Assembly: GCF_013426915.1 (NCBI RefSeq)
Contig: NZ_AP023180.1
Coordinates: forward strand, 930,001 to 994,000
DNA: 64,000 nucleotides
Origin: Paraburkholderia sp. PGU19
GTDB lineage: Bacteria > Pseudomonadota > Gammaproteobacteria > Burkholderiales > Burkholderiaceae
Direction of reading: 5' to 3'
Shown in pieces: positions 48,083-56,201 of the stretch; the stretch's first letter is position 1, and each line of letters begins with the position of its first letter. The position numbers and the translations under genes were made by a program. The notes below the pieces were generated by a model. The model was not told the origin of the DNA. It made no database searches and saw only the letters and a program-made list of their open reading frames with translations.

Positions 48083-48304
48083 TCAGCGGTAACGCGACTC
48101 ACAATCCTCGCGAGCGCTCGACTCAACCCGTTGCCAGTCCTGCTCGCGATATCGCTCGTCCTGTCCGGGCGTGGCGCCATGTGTGTAGGCGCGCCGATAT
48201 TCTTCATAGGCGCTGCCTGTATCCGCGTAGTGAGTGTCGAAGTCTTTCTGGAACTCGTCGTCATAAGGGTCTTCCAGGGGAGTGCCCATGATGGGATCGG
48301 CCAT
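48083..48304 (-). CDS. Small acidic aromatic-rich protein, possibly C-terminally truncated
   Basis: 73 residues rich in Asp, Glu, Tyr and Arg: YDDEFQKDFDTHYADTGSAY, then YEEYRRAYTHGA and DERYREQDWQRVE. This resembles small stress-related proteins whose usual form continues after ESRYP with a helix containing Trp; here it stops at ESRYR. Either a short variant or a gene cut by a premature stop. AGG precedes the ATG at 48304. Confidence 0.5.
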   Translation of the reverse strand: MADPIMGTPLEDPYDDEFQKDFDTHYADTGSAYEEYRRAYTHGATPGQDERYREQDWQRVESSAREDCESRYR

Positions 48305-48632
48305 CAGACCTGTCGTGGGCGACTGTTCCGCGTGTACCGCGTTCGTGGTGTTATCCGACGGGTGGGTTACTGCCTTTGAACTGTGTAATGCCCGGCTGGA
48401 TGCTCGATGAGAAAGACGCCAACTGTGGAGTCATCGCGGAAAAGCACGCCGGACAGCGACTCCGGCCACCCGTCCGGATCGGCCAGGAATATGGCGAGCG
48501 TCTTCATAGCTCAAAGGCTTACGATAGAAACGCAGGTACACCGCTCCCAATGCCATGGCGGAACCTGGGGATCGAACACGCAGAACGGTCCCGCGGCTCA
48601 TTTCGATGAGCACTCCCGCGAGGGCACGGCAC
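48305..48632. other. Intergenic region, no gene seen
   Basis: About 330 bp. The frame of the downstream repeat protein is open from 48555, so the true start could lie slightly further left. No other feature recognised. Confidence 0.3.
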
Positions 48633-50114
48633 ATGAACGTAGCGAATGGAAGGATCAGACGAAACGACTCGAGGCGTGTTGTAATGTTCAGACATGCCGA
48701 GCTTGCGCATTCGGGTGCAGGTAGCCCGGATGCCGACATCAAGGCCGCACCGTTTGCGCGGAGCAGACGCTTTGCGCTTTGGATTGCGTCGGCAAGCGCA
48801 TTCGCTGTCGGGGTCATGGGTATCGTCGCGTATGGCAATCGGTTCGACTTTGATCAGGCGCTCGGGATCATCGGACTCACGTCACCAGCGCAACGCACGT
48901 CCTGGTCCGGTCATGTCGCGCTACCATCGTCGCCTCCCGCTCGCGGAACCGCGGTTGCCAGCGCTGAACTCGCCCCGCCTGTGTCTTCCGCTCCGTCCGA
49001 TCACCGCGCTGGACCTACTCCTGATTCTGCTGTGCCACAGTCGGTCACACGAGGGCCCGCTCAAACAAGCGTCGCCGCGACACAGAATCGCCGCCATTCG
49101 ACGCCGCACGTGAGAGCAATCACGCGGCATGCGCCCGAGATCAGCCGACCCACATCGCCAACGCAACAAGCGTCTTCGTCCGGTCATGTGTCGAAGTCAT
49201 CGTCACCTCCTGCCCGGGGAACTGCAATTGGCAGTGCTGAGCTTGCCCCGCCCGTGTCTTCCGCTCCGTCCGATCACCGCAATGCACCTTCTCCGAATTC
49301 TGCTTCGCTGCGGGTGGCTGAAGGACAGTCTGCAGGCAGTCACGGCACAGGTGGTTTGGGTGTCGGCGGTTCCGGTGCTGGCGGTTCCGGTGCTGGCGGT
49401 TCCGGTGCTGGCAGTTCCGGTGCTGGCAGTTCCGGTGCTGGCAGTTCCGGCGCAGGCAGTTCCGGTGCTGGCAGTTCCGGTGCTGGCGGTCACGGCGCAG
49501 GCAGTTCCGGCGCTGGCAGTTCCGGCGCTGGCAGTTCCGGTGCGGGCGGTTCCGGTGCGGGCGGTTCCGGCGCAGGCAGTTCCGGTGCGGGCGGTTCGGG
49601 CGCGGGCGGTTCCGGTGCGGGCGGTTCCGGTGCAGGTGGTCACGGCGCAGGCAGTTCCGGTGCGGGCAGTTCCGGTGCGGGCAGTTCCGGTGCGGGCGGT
49701 TCCGGTGCCGGCGGTTCCGGTGCAGGCAGTTCGGGCGCAGGCAGTTCGGGCGCAGGCGGTTCGGGCGCAGGCGGTTCCGGTGCAGGCGGTTCCGGTGCAG
49801 GCGGTTCCGGTGCAGGTGGTTCCGGTGCGGGTGGTTCCGGTGCGGGTGGTTCCGGTGCGGGTGGTCACGGCGCAGGCAGTTCCGGTGCAGGTGGTTCGGG
49901 CGCAGGCAGTTCCGGTGCAGGCGGTTCCGGTGCTGGCGGTTCGGGCGCAGGCAGTTCCGGTGCAGGCAGTTCCGGTGCAGGCAGTTCCGGTGCAGGCAGT
50001 TCCGGTGCAGGCAGTTCCGGTGCAGGCGGTCACGGCGCAGGCGGTTCGGGCGCAGGCGGGAACGGCGGAGGCGGTCACGGCGGAGGCGGTCACGGCTCGG
50101 GCGGGTCAAAGTAA
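48633..50114 (+). CDS. Membrane-anchored Gly/Ser/Ala pentapeptide-array protein
   Basis: About 493 residues. One membrane helix near residues 45-66 (FALWIASASAFAVGVMGIVA) is followed by a Pro/Ser-rich region with an internal duplication of ~45 residues (both halves contain PPARGTA and SAELAPPVSSAPSDH). From about residue 245 it is a tandem array of ~46 units SGAGG/SGAGS, with HGAG at units 9, 19, 34 and 45, ending in GGGGH units. This frame is chosen because the N-terminal part has sensible composition. Starts 48633 (GAGGG upstream) and 48684 compete. Function unknown; a surface or structural low-complexity protein is plausible. Confidence 0.6.
   Translation: MNVANGRIRRNDSRRVVMFRHAELAHSGAGSPDADIKAAPFARSRRFALWIASASAFAVGVMGIVAYGNRFDFDQALGIIGLTSPAQRTSWSGHVALPSSPPARGTAVASAELAPPVSSAPSDHRAGPTPDSAVPQSVTRGPAQTSVAATQNRRHSTPHVRAITRHAPEISRPTSPTQQASSSGHVSKSSSPPARGTAIGSAELAPPVSSAPSDHRNAPSPNSASLRVAEGQSAGSHGTGGLGVGGSGAGGSGAGGSGAGSSGAGSSGAGSSGAGSSGAGSSGAGGHGAGSSGAGSSGAGSSGAGGSGAGGSGAGSSGAGGSGAGGSGAGGSGAGGHGAGSSGAGSSGAGSSGAGGSGAGGSGAGSSGAGSSGAGGSGAGGSGAGGSGAGGSGAGGSGAGGSGAGGSGAGGHGAGSSGAGGSGAGSSGAGGSGAGGSGAGSSGAGSSGAGSSGAGSSGAGSSGAGGHGAGGSGAGGNGGGGHGGGGHGSGGSK
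49365..50100 (+). repeat. 15-bp tandem repeat array
   Basis: About 49 units near GGTTCCGGTGCGGGC, all multiples of three, so reading frame is kept. Unit variants (CAGT/CGGT, GCAGG/GCGGG/GCTGG) occur in blocks, suggesting expansion by unequal crossing-over. No stop codon arises in most frames, which produces long false open frames on both strands. Confidence 0.9.
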
Positions 50115-51112
50115 TCGCCGCCTTATATTCAGCCGCCCTTTCGTGCATGAGACGAAGGTCATGGCGGTTGCCGGACGGGTGCTCCCGATTGTATGGAACA
50201 TGAGGCGCGAGATCCCTTGCGTATGTCCATTCTTTCTAGCAGAAGCTCCGATGGCTGTATGCAGCCGGCCGCCCCGTTCGGGACAACCCTTGAGAGGCGA
50301 ATGACAGTTGCCGAAGCGCATTGGCCATATGAGCGTCCATTTGCTCAGGTATAGGATTGTCGCGCGCAGCCACGTGCCAGGGTGGGATGCACTTGACGTG
50401 ATGCTGCGGATGGGCACGAATGGAATCGGCATCATTTGCGATCCTGAGCATGCGCGCGTCCATCCCGGTCGCCCGAATCCCGAAGCACCTCCTCGCGCGT
50501 GCGCATAGCTGGCACGCGGCGCGTCCGAAGCGCGCCGCCGCGGACGCGACCATGCCGCAATAAGCACGGGTGCCGGCACCAGGCCCGCAGGTCTCCTGAA
50601 AATATCCGCCATGCAATCGAGCAGATATATCGATCCCCTTTGCCTCACTATTGGTGAGAGTTGGCATCGCAAGCAGATTCGATGACACCTTCGATGCGCG
50701 GCATTCGCCAGGTCGATAAGATGATGCGTGGAGTCGATGCAACTCCTGCCTGACGGCATACGTGCCACGCATTTTTCATCGATTGTTCCTGCAAGAGCCA
50801 CCCGACGTCATGACGCCCGCTTCGGCGCGATGGCAAACAACGGCCTCTCGTCAAGGGCACGCGAGTAACGCGCGTTGGCATGGCATGGGATATCGGAAGA
50901 TGGCTGCTGTCCCATTTCCCCGGCAAGATTGGCCCGAGGCAACGCAGTCCTGCGGGACCGCGCCAATACTGAGTTGCGCGCCACCTTCCGCAGCGAGTTC
51001 AAAGCCGAAATGTCACTCAGCGGCGCCCTCTCGCTTGAGATGATTCGTTCAGATCGCGAGGCGCTTGACCGTGTCGGTCGCGGTTTCACCCGCTAGCCGC
51101 TGGAGGATGAGT
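50115..51112. other. Non-coding or degraded region left of the IS66 element
   Basis: About 1 kb with several short overlapping open frames on both strands, none with recognisable sequence. The last one (ending at 51096, ...GALSLEMIRSDREALDRVG) abuts the insertion and may be the tail of a gene originally upstream of the oxidoreductase, but I cannot identify it. Confidence 0.35.
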
Positions 51113-51164
51113 GTAAGCGGTAGTTCCGACTCATCTGGAACCGGTGTATGAGAAGGAACAAGAT

Positions 51165-51194
51165 TGCGTCCGCAGCCACCACATTGCGGACGCA
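51165..51194 (+). promoter_or_regulatory. Hairpin just upstream of tnpA start
   Basis: Perfect 10-bp arms TGCGTCCGCA / TGCGGACGCA with a ten-base loop, ending five bases before the ATG at 51199. If tnpA starts there, the hairpin occupies its ribosome-binding region; if it starts at 51148 the hairpin is within the coding sequence. Confidence 0.5.
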
Positions 51195-51198
51195 GCTT

Positions 51199-51690
51199 AT
51201 GACTGACCTACAAACTGACTTTGACTTCCTGCCATTGCGGGTGATCGGTAAATCGGCCGACGGCAAGAACCGGTACGACCGTGATGGCAAGCGCAAGCTG
51301 ATCGAAGCGTGCCAGAAGCCGGGAGCCTCCGTTGCCGGGCTGGCATTGAAGGCTGGCGTGAACGCCAACCAGCTTCGCAAGTGGATTGGCCTCGAACGTA
51401 AAAAGACACGCTCCCGAACTGAGCGGCAGCCGACACCAGCCAGTGCGCCGGCATTTGTTCCTGTTCTGGAAGTGGTTGATGCCGAACCTGTGCACTTGCC
51501 TCACATGCCGTCCCTGCCCGACGCCCAGCCGGCTGCTGCACGGCGTGAACCGATGCGCCCATCGCAACGCCCGCCGTTGCCGTCACGCCTGATGGCGCAG
51601 TTGCCCAACGGGGTGAGTCTCGAACTTGAATGTATGCAACAGGACACGGCGCTGCTCACAGCGATGATCGACGCATTGAGGAGCCGGTGA
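51199..51690 (+). CDS. tnpA: IS66-family accessory protein TnpA
   Basis: 163 residues from 51199 (180 from 51148). The N-terminal helix-turn-helix of IS66 TnpA/IS3-type OrfA is visible: YDRDGKRKLIEACQKPGASV and GLALKAGVNANQLRKWI. A Pro/Ala-rich linker follows. Required with TnpB for transposition in the family. Its stop overlaps the tnpB start (TGATG), which gives translational coupling. Confidence 0.9.
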   Translation: MTDLQTDFDFLPLRVIGKSADGKNRYDRDGKRKLIEACQKPGASVAGLALKAGVNANQLRKWIGLERKKTRSRTERQPTPASAPAFVPVLEVVDAEPVHLPHMPSLPDAQPAAARREPMRPSQRPPLPSRLMAQLPNGVSLELECMQQDTALLTAMIDALRSR

Positions 51691-52043
51691 TGCTGCGCTT
51701 CGCTGACGACCTGCAGGTCTATCTGCATCGCGAGCCGGTCGACTTCCGGTGCGGTATCAATACCCTTGCCGCCGTGGTTGAGAATTCGATGCGACTGGAT
51801 CCGCTCGCGCGCGCCGTGTACGGGTTTCGCAACCGCAAATGCAACCGGATCAAGCTCCTGCTGTACGAGCGCACCGGCTTCTGGCTGTTATTGCGCCGCC
51901 TCGAGCAAGACCGTTTCGTGTGGCCGCGACGCGATCAGGAAGTGATCGAGCTGACGACGCAGCAGCTCCACTGGCTGCTCGATGGCATCAACATCGACGC
52001 GCTTCGCCGTCATCCTGCACGCTATTACGAGCACGCCAGCTAG
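51690..52043 (+). CDS. tnpB: IS66-family accessory protein TnpB
   Basis: 117 residues with the family core HREPVDFRCGINTLAAVVE, FRNRKCNRIKLLLYERTGFW and the C-terminal QQLHWLLDGINID. Essential but mechanistically obscure partner of TnpC in IS66 elements. Start overlaps the tnpA stop by one base; GAGGAG lies seven bases before it. Confidence 0.93.
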   Translation: MLRFADDLQVYLHREPVDFRCGINTLAAVVENSMRLDPLARAVYGFRNRKCNRIKLLLYERTGFWLLLRRLEQDRFVWPRRDQEVIELTTQQLHWLLDGINIDALRRHPARYYEHAS

Positions 52044-52132
52044 CCCGGTACGTTGCACGTAAACAACGGTCGGGCGCCTTTTACAAATTGACGTAAACCC
52101 ACGGCGCACCGCGCTTCGCTATCCTGGAGCGC

Positions 52133-53773
52133 ATGAAGAATGCACCTGACCTCAAGCGCGTACCCCGGGCTGTCCAGGGCTATATCCACGCCCTCGAAGC
52201 TCGGGTAGCCGGCGACGCGAAACACATCGACGAACTGAACCAGCGCGTCGGGCAGCTCGAGGAACAGGTCCGCCTGCTTACGGCCGAGCGTTACGCGCCG
52301 AAAAGCGAAAAACGCAAGGATCGCGTGTTCGACGAAGCCGAGCAGATTGCCCGGAGCGAACCCTGCGACGAGGACGACGAAGGTATCCAGCCGGCGCTGC
52401 CTGACACCGGCTTGCCACCGGCCGGCAAGCCTGAGCGGCGCAAGGCGGGACGCAAGCCTTTGCCGGCGTACCTGAAGCGCGAACGCATCGAGTACGATCT
52501 GCCGGAAGAGCAGCGAGGTTGTCCGTGTTGTGGCAATCCGATGCATCGTATCGGCGAGGACATCAGCGAACAGCTGCATGTGGAGGTCAAGTGGACGGTT
52601 CACCAGAACGTGCGTGCAAAGTACGCGTGCCGGCACTGTGAGCGTCACGCCGAACAGACGCCGGTCGTCCTCGCACCGATGCCGGTACAGCCACTCCCGG
52701 GCAGTCATGCGGATGCGTCGGTGATCGCGACGGTGGCGACCGCGAAATACGTCGACGGCATGCCGTTGTACCGGATGCAGGCCGCCATGGCCCGCTGGCA
52801 GATTCCGGTGAGCCGGGGCACGCTGGCACACTGGGTCATCCGCCCCAGCGAATTGCACTACACCCGCCTGTACGACGCGCTGTACAGGACATTGCTGTCG
52901 CAGTCGCTGATCCACGGCGACGAGACCACGCTTCAGGTGCTCAAGGAACCCGGCAGATCAGCCCAGAGTAAAAGCTATGCGTGGGTCTACCGCAGCGCCG
53001 AAGACTGCCCCGAACCTGTGGTGCTGTTCGAGTACCAGCCGGGGCGAGGCCAGGAGCATCCGAAGAAATTCCTCGGCGACTACAGCGGCATGCTGGTAAG
53101 CGACGGATACAGTGCGTGGCGCACGCTGAAAAAGGCAACGCACTTCGGCTGCATGGCGCACGCGCGCAGGCTGTTCGTCAAGGCGGACAAGGCAGCGCAG
53201 AAGAAAGGGGATGGCGCAAAACCGAAGCCGCCGAACGCTCGTGTGGCAAAGGCGCTTGAATACTTCCAGGCCCTGTACCGTGTCGAGGCGCTGGCCAAAG
53301 GCGATCTGCCTGCCGGCCAGACACGTGCCGACTACACATACGATCTGCGGCAGAAACACAGCGTGGCAGTGCTCGATGCCTTCAAAGCGTGGCTTGACGA
53401 ACTGGCGCCGAAGGTGACGCCCCAGAGCCTGCTCGGTAAGGCAATCGCCTATACGCGCAACCAGTGGGAATACCTGAGCCGCTACGTCACTGACGGGCGA
53501 GCCGCAATAGACAACAATATCTGCGCGCGGGACATCAGGCCGTTCGCCACTTCGAGAAAGTCGTGGCTGTTCAGCGACACGGTCGACGGCGCAAAAGCGA
53601 GCGCCACGATTTACAGTCTCATGCTGACGTGCCGTGCCTGCGGTGTCGAACCGTACGACTACCTGTTGCACGTACTCAAGGAGCTGCCGCAGCGTCCACC
53701 GGACGCCGACGTGACGGACCTCTTGCCATTCAACTATGCGCGGCATCAAGAGGCCAGGGCACAGGACGGCTGA
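52133..53773 (+). CDS. tnpC: IS66-family transposase TnpC
   Basis: 546-residue DDE transposase. A coiled-coil-like leucine-rich N-terminus (QLEEQVRLLTAERYAP) is followed by a zinc-finger region (CPCCGNPM ... CRHCE) and the catalytic domain with IHGDETTLQVL and LVSDGYSAW. In IS66 relatives the third acid lies in a DNNxxERDIRPF-type motif; here it reads DNNICARDIRPF, so the Glu is Ala465. The copy may be catalytically dead despite its full length. Confidence 0.93.
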   Translation: MKNAPDLKRVPRAVQGYIHALEARVAGDAKHIDELNQRVGQLEEQVRLLTAERYAPKSEKRKDRVFDEAEQIARSEPCDEDDEGIQPALPDTGLPPAGKPERRKAGRKPLPAYLKRERIEYDLPEEQRGCPCCGNPMHRIGEDISEQLHVEVKWTVHQNVRAKYACRHCERHAEQTPVVLAPMPVQPLPGSHADASVIATVATAKYVDGMPLYRMQAAMARWQIPVSRGTLAHWVIRPSELHYTRLYDALYRTLLSQSLIHGDETTLQVLKEPGRSAQSKSYAWVYRSAEDCPEPVVLFEYQPGRGQEHPKKFLGDYSGMLVSDGYSAWRTLKKATHFGCMAHARRLFVKADKAAQKKGDGAKPKPPNARVAKALEYFQALYRVEALAKGDLPAGQTRADYTYDLRQKHSVAVLDAFKAWLDELAPKVTPQSLLGKAIAYTRNQWEYLSRYVTDGRAAIDNNICARDIRPFATSRKSWLFSDTVDGAKASATIYSLMLTCRACGVEPYDYLLHVLKELPQRPPDADVTDLLPFNYARHQEARAQDG

Positions 53774-53860
53774 CACACCCGGCGCTCCTCAGCGGTGCCC
53801 CTACGCACGACCATCAGTTGCACGATTCTCCCTTCGGTGTGCTAAAGCTGCCGCTTACGG

Positions 53861-55594
53861 ATGAGCAACGAGTCCGTACCGGGCGGCGCCACGCCCTCCC
53901 CTTTGCCCGCAGAAGGCGCGACCCGCAGCGACGACGATGCGATGACCGACGCCCCGTTCGTGCGCAGTCATCCACGCCTCCAGCAACTGTTTCCCATCCT
54001 CACCGAAGCTGAAATCAGCAGAGTGCGGCGCTTTGGCAGAGTGTCGCGCTATCCCAAAGGTACAATGATCTATCGTGTTGGGGAGCGCACCCCGGGCATG
54101 TTTGTGCTGCTGTCCGGCAAGATCCGGGCTGTCGCCCGCGACGGTCTCGGCCGCGAGCAGATCATTCACACGTTCACCCAACGCGGCGAGTTCACTTCCG
54201 ACGTGAACCAGTTTTCGAACAAGCCTTCCTTCGTGGATTCTTGTGTCATTGAAGATGTCGAAGCCGTGTTGGTCCGGCCCGACGACCTCAGTCCGCTTCT
54301 GATCGGTGAAGCCGAGCTTGGCGAAAAGATCATGCGCGCGCTGATTCTCAGGCGCTTCGTTGCAATGGAACGCGTGAACGGTGCCGTTCTGGTCGGCGCG
54401 CCCGGGAATCCCCGGCTGCTCGCGTTGCAGAATTTCCTGCGCCGAAACACCTATCCAAACGTCACACTCGATGCGGAGCAGGACGCTGATTCCATCGCGC
54501 TGCTCGAAGGACTGACACCTCAGCCGGATGACTTCCCGCTCGTTGTCTGTCCGAACGGCACGGTGCTGCGCAACCCTGATGAGGGGCAGCTCGCGTCGTG
54601 TCTTGGACTGATTCCCGACTTCGACCCGGCCCATGTCTATGATGTGGCGATCGTCGGCGCGGGTCCCGCCGGACTTGCGGCAGCCGTCTATGCAGCATCC
54701 GAGGGATTGTCGGTCGCTGTGCTCGACTGTCGCGCCCCCGGAGGCCAGGCCGGCGCGAGCGCACGCATCGAGAATTTTTTCGGTTTCCCCACGGGCATCA
54801 CGGGTCACGCTCTCGCGGATCGCGCTTTCGTTCAAGCGCAGAAGTTCGGTGCGCATATCGGCATTCCGTGCGAGGTCAGGGCGTTGTATTGCGACAAGCA
54901 ACCGCCCGTCGTGGAACTGACCAATGGCCGTCGAATCACCGCGCGCACCGTGGTCATCGCGACGGGCGCAGAGTACCGGCGCCCCGTCGTCGAGGATCTC
55001 GAGCGTTTTGAGGGCCGTGGCGTCTATTACTGGGCTACCCCGATCGAAGCGAAGCTATGTCGCAGGGAGCCGGTATTGCTGATCGGAGGCGGTAATTCGG
55101 CGGGCCAAGCTGTCGTGTTTCTCGCCTCGCACGCCGAGCATGTGCACATGTTCATTCGAGGCGCGACGCTCGAGGACAGCATGTCGCACTACCTGATCGA
55201 GCGCGTCCTGGCGCTGCCGAACGTGACGGTTCATACGCGGGTCCAACTGACCGCGCTCGAAGGAATCGAGCGTCTCGACCGTGTGCACTATCGCGGCGCC
55301 GGGGGAATCGAAGGGAATATGACCTTCCATCACCTGTTCGTGTTCATCGGCGCGGATCCCAACACGAGCTGGCTCAATACATGCGGCATCTCGCTCGACA
55401 TCAACGGTTTCGTACGGACGGGCATCGATCTTCCCGATGCGAACATGCTGTCGATATCGTTGCAGACGAGCGTGGAAGGTGTCTTCGCGATTGGCGATGT
55501 CCGCTCAGGGTCGACCAAGCGTGTCGCTTCGGCAGTGGGCGAAGGCGCGGGCGTGGTGGCACAGATCCAGGGCTTCCTGTCTCGCGTTTATTGA
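53861..55594 (+). CDS. Cyclic-nucleotide-binding, TrxR-like FAD oxidoreductase
   Basis: 577 residues. A cNMP-binding domain (about 30-155: RYPKGTMIYRVGERTPGMFV) is joined to an intermediate region and a pyridine-nucleotide-disulfide reductase fold (GAGPAG at 266-271, GGQAGASARIENFFGFP, and a second GGGNSAGQ motif). The redox CxxC of thioredoxin reductase is absent: the equivalent position reads YYWATPIEAKLC, so it is not a normal TrxR. An IS66 element sits directly before the ATG, removing the native leader. Confidence 0.88.
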   Translation: MSNESVPGGATPSPLPAEGATRSDDDAMTDAPFVRSHPRLQQLFPILTEAEISRVRRFGRVSRYPKGTMIYRVGERTPGMFVLLSGKIRAVARDGLGREQIIHTFTQRGEFTSDVNQFSNKPSFVDSCVIEDVEAVLVRPDDLSPLLIGEAELGEKIMRALILRRFVAMERVNGAVLVGAPGNPRLLALQNFLRRNTYPNVTLDAEQDADSIALLEGLTPQPDDFPLVVCPNGTVLRNPDEGQLASCLGLIPDFDPAHVYDVAIVGAGPAGLAAAVYAASEGLSVAVLDCRAPGGQAGASARIENFFGFPTGITGHALADRAFVQAQKFGAHIGIPCEVRALYCDKQPPVVELTNGRRITARTVVIATGAEYRRPVVEDLERFEGRGVYYWATPIEAKLCRREPVLLIGGGNSAGQAVVFLASHAEHVHMFIRGATLEDSMSHYLIERVLALPNVTVHTRVQLTALEGIERLDRVHYRGAGGIEGNMTFHHLFVFIGADPNTSWLNTCGISLDINGFVRTGIDLPDANMLSISLQTSVEGVFAIGDVRSGSTKRVASAVGEGAGVVAQIQGFLSRVY

Positions 55595-55741
55595 ACGCCC
55601 TTGCAGGGTGTGGCAAGACAGCGGAAGAAACAAACCAGACGCGCACAGGCAAGCCCGCGCGCGTCTCGAAGCGAATACCTCTACAGGTCGACCACTGTCA
55701 GACGCCGGTACTTCGACAGTCCCCCGCAGTCAATCCGGGAT

Positions 55742-56020
55742 TTACGAACCGAAGTACACCGGCTTCATACCATCGTTTGCATCCGGGCGGATCGAGCCTT
55801 CGATTTTGTGGCCCACGCGCGAAACAGCGCTGCGGAACGAATGCAGTTGCTGATGAGCACCCGATGCCGACGTGCCATCGGCGACGCCGCCGGCATCTGC
55901 AGCAGCGTCAACCGTCTGCTGGGTATTGATTGGTGCGACCGCCTGGTTGGATTGGGCGAACGACGAGACAGCCGGAATTGCGAGGGCAGCAGCAACAACG
56001 AGCGATTGAACGAGTTTCAT
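55742..56020 (-). CDS. Small exported hypothetical protein
   Basis: 92 residues starting MKLVQSLVVAAALAIPAVSS with signal peptide cleavage likely after FAQ. The mature part is polar, Ala/Gly/Asp rich, and ends with GMKPVYFGS. The opening is like the many small DUF4148-type periplasmic proteins of Burkholderiaceae, but the body does not match clearly. GGAGG eight bases before the ATG at 56020 supports the start. Confidence 0.72.
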   Translation of the reverse strand: MKLVQSLVVAAALAIPAVSSFAQSNQAVAPINTQQTVDAAADAGGVADGTSASGAHQQLHSFRSAVSRVGHKIEGSIRPDANDGMKPVYFGS

Positions 56021-56201
56021 GATACTTACCTCCAGGCTTTGATTGCTTCGCAAACACCCGTTTGCGTTTCGGTGAAGCAAGTCTAGGCCGGAGGCGGCTC
56101 GTAATTAAGTCCTCGTAGAACAATTGAATGTTGTTGGGATAGGTACAAACCCTATACTCATCGACGTAGTGGCATGCAGCCGGTCGTACCGCAGGGACGG
56201 G

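Larger units (their letters stand above)
51113..53858 (+). mobile_element. IS66-family insertion sequence
   Basis: 2746 bp carrying tnpA, tnpB and tnpC in the standard IS66 order. Left end GTAAGCGGTAGTT, right end (reverse complement) GTAAGCGGCAGCT: 11 of 13 matching. Flanks GGATGAGT (51105-51112) and GGATGAGC (53859-53866) form an 8-bp target duplication with one mismatch. The duplication contains the ATG of the downstream gene. Confidence 0.92.

Noticed and set aside
49365..50100. CRISPR-like regular array
   Set aside because: Units are contiguous 15-mers with no unique spacers and encode a clean pentapeptide repeat.
49129..50304. Long alternative frames through the tandem array (VPVLA/VPVQA on plus, RNRLHRN and TGTAC types on minus)
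   Set aside because: They exist only because the repeat unit is a multiple of three and lacks stops; they have no sensible sequence outside the array.
50106..50801. 231-residue minus-strand frame right of the array protein
   Set aside because: Composition (many Arg, Ser, Ile mixes) and lack of any motif look like random open frame; a 43-residue frame starting with MKNAWHVC inside it has only a weak ribosome binding site.
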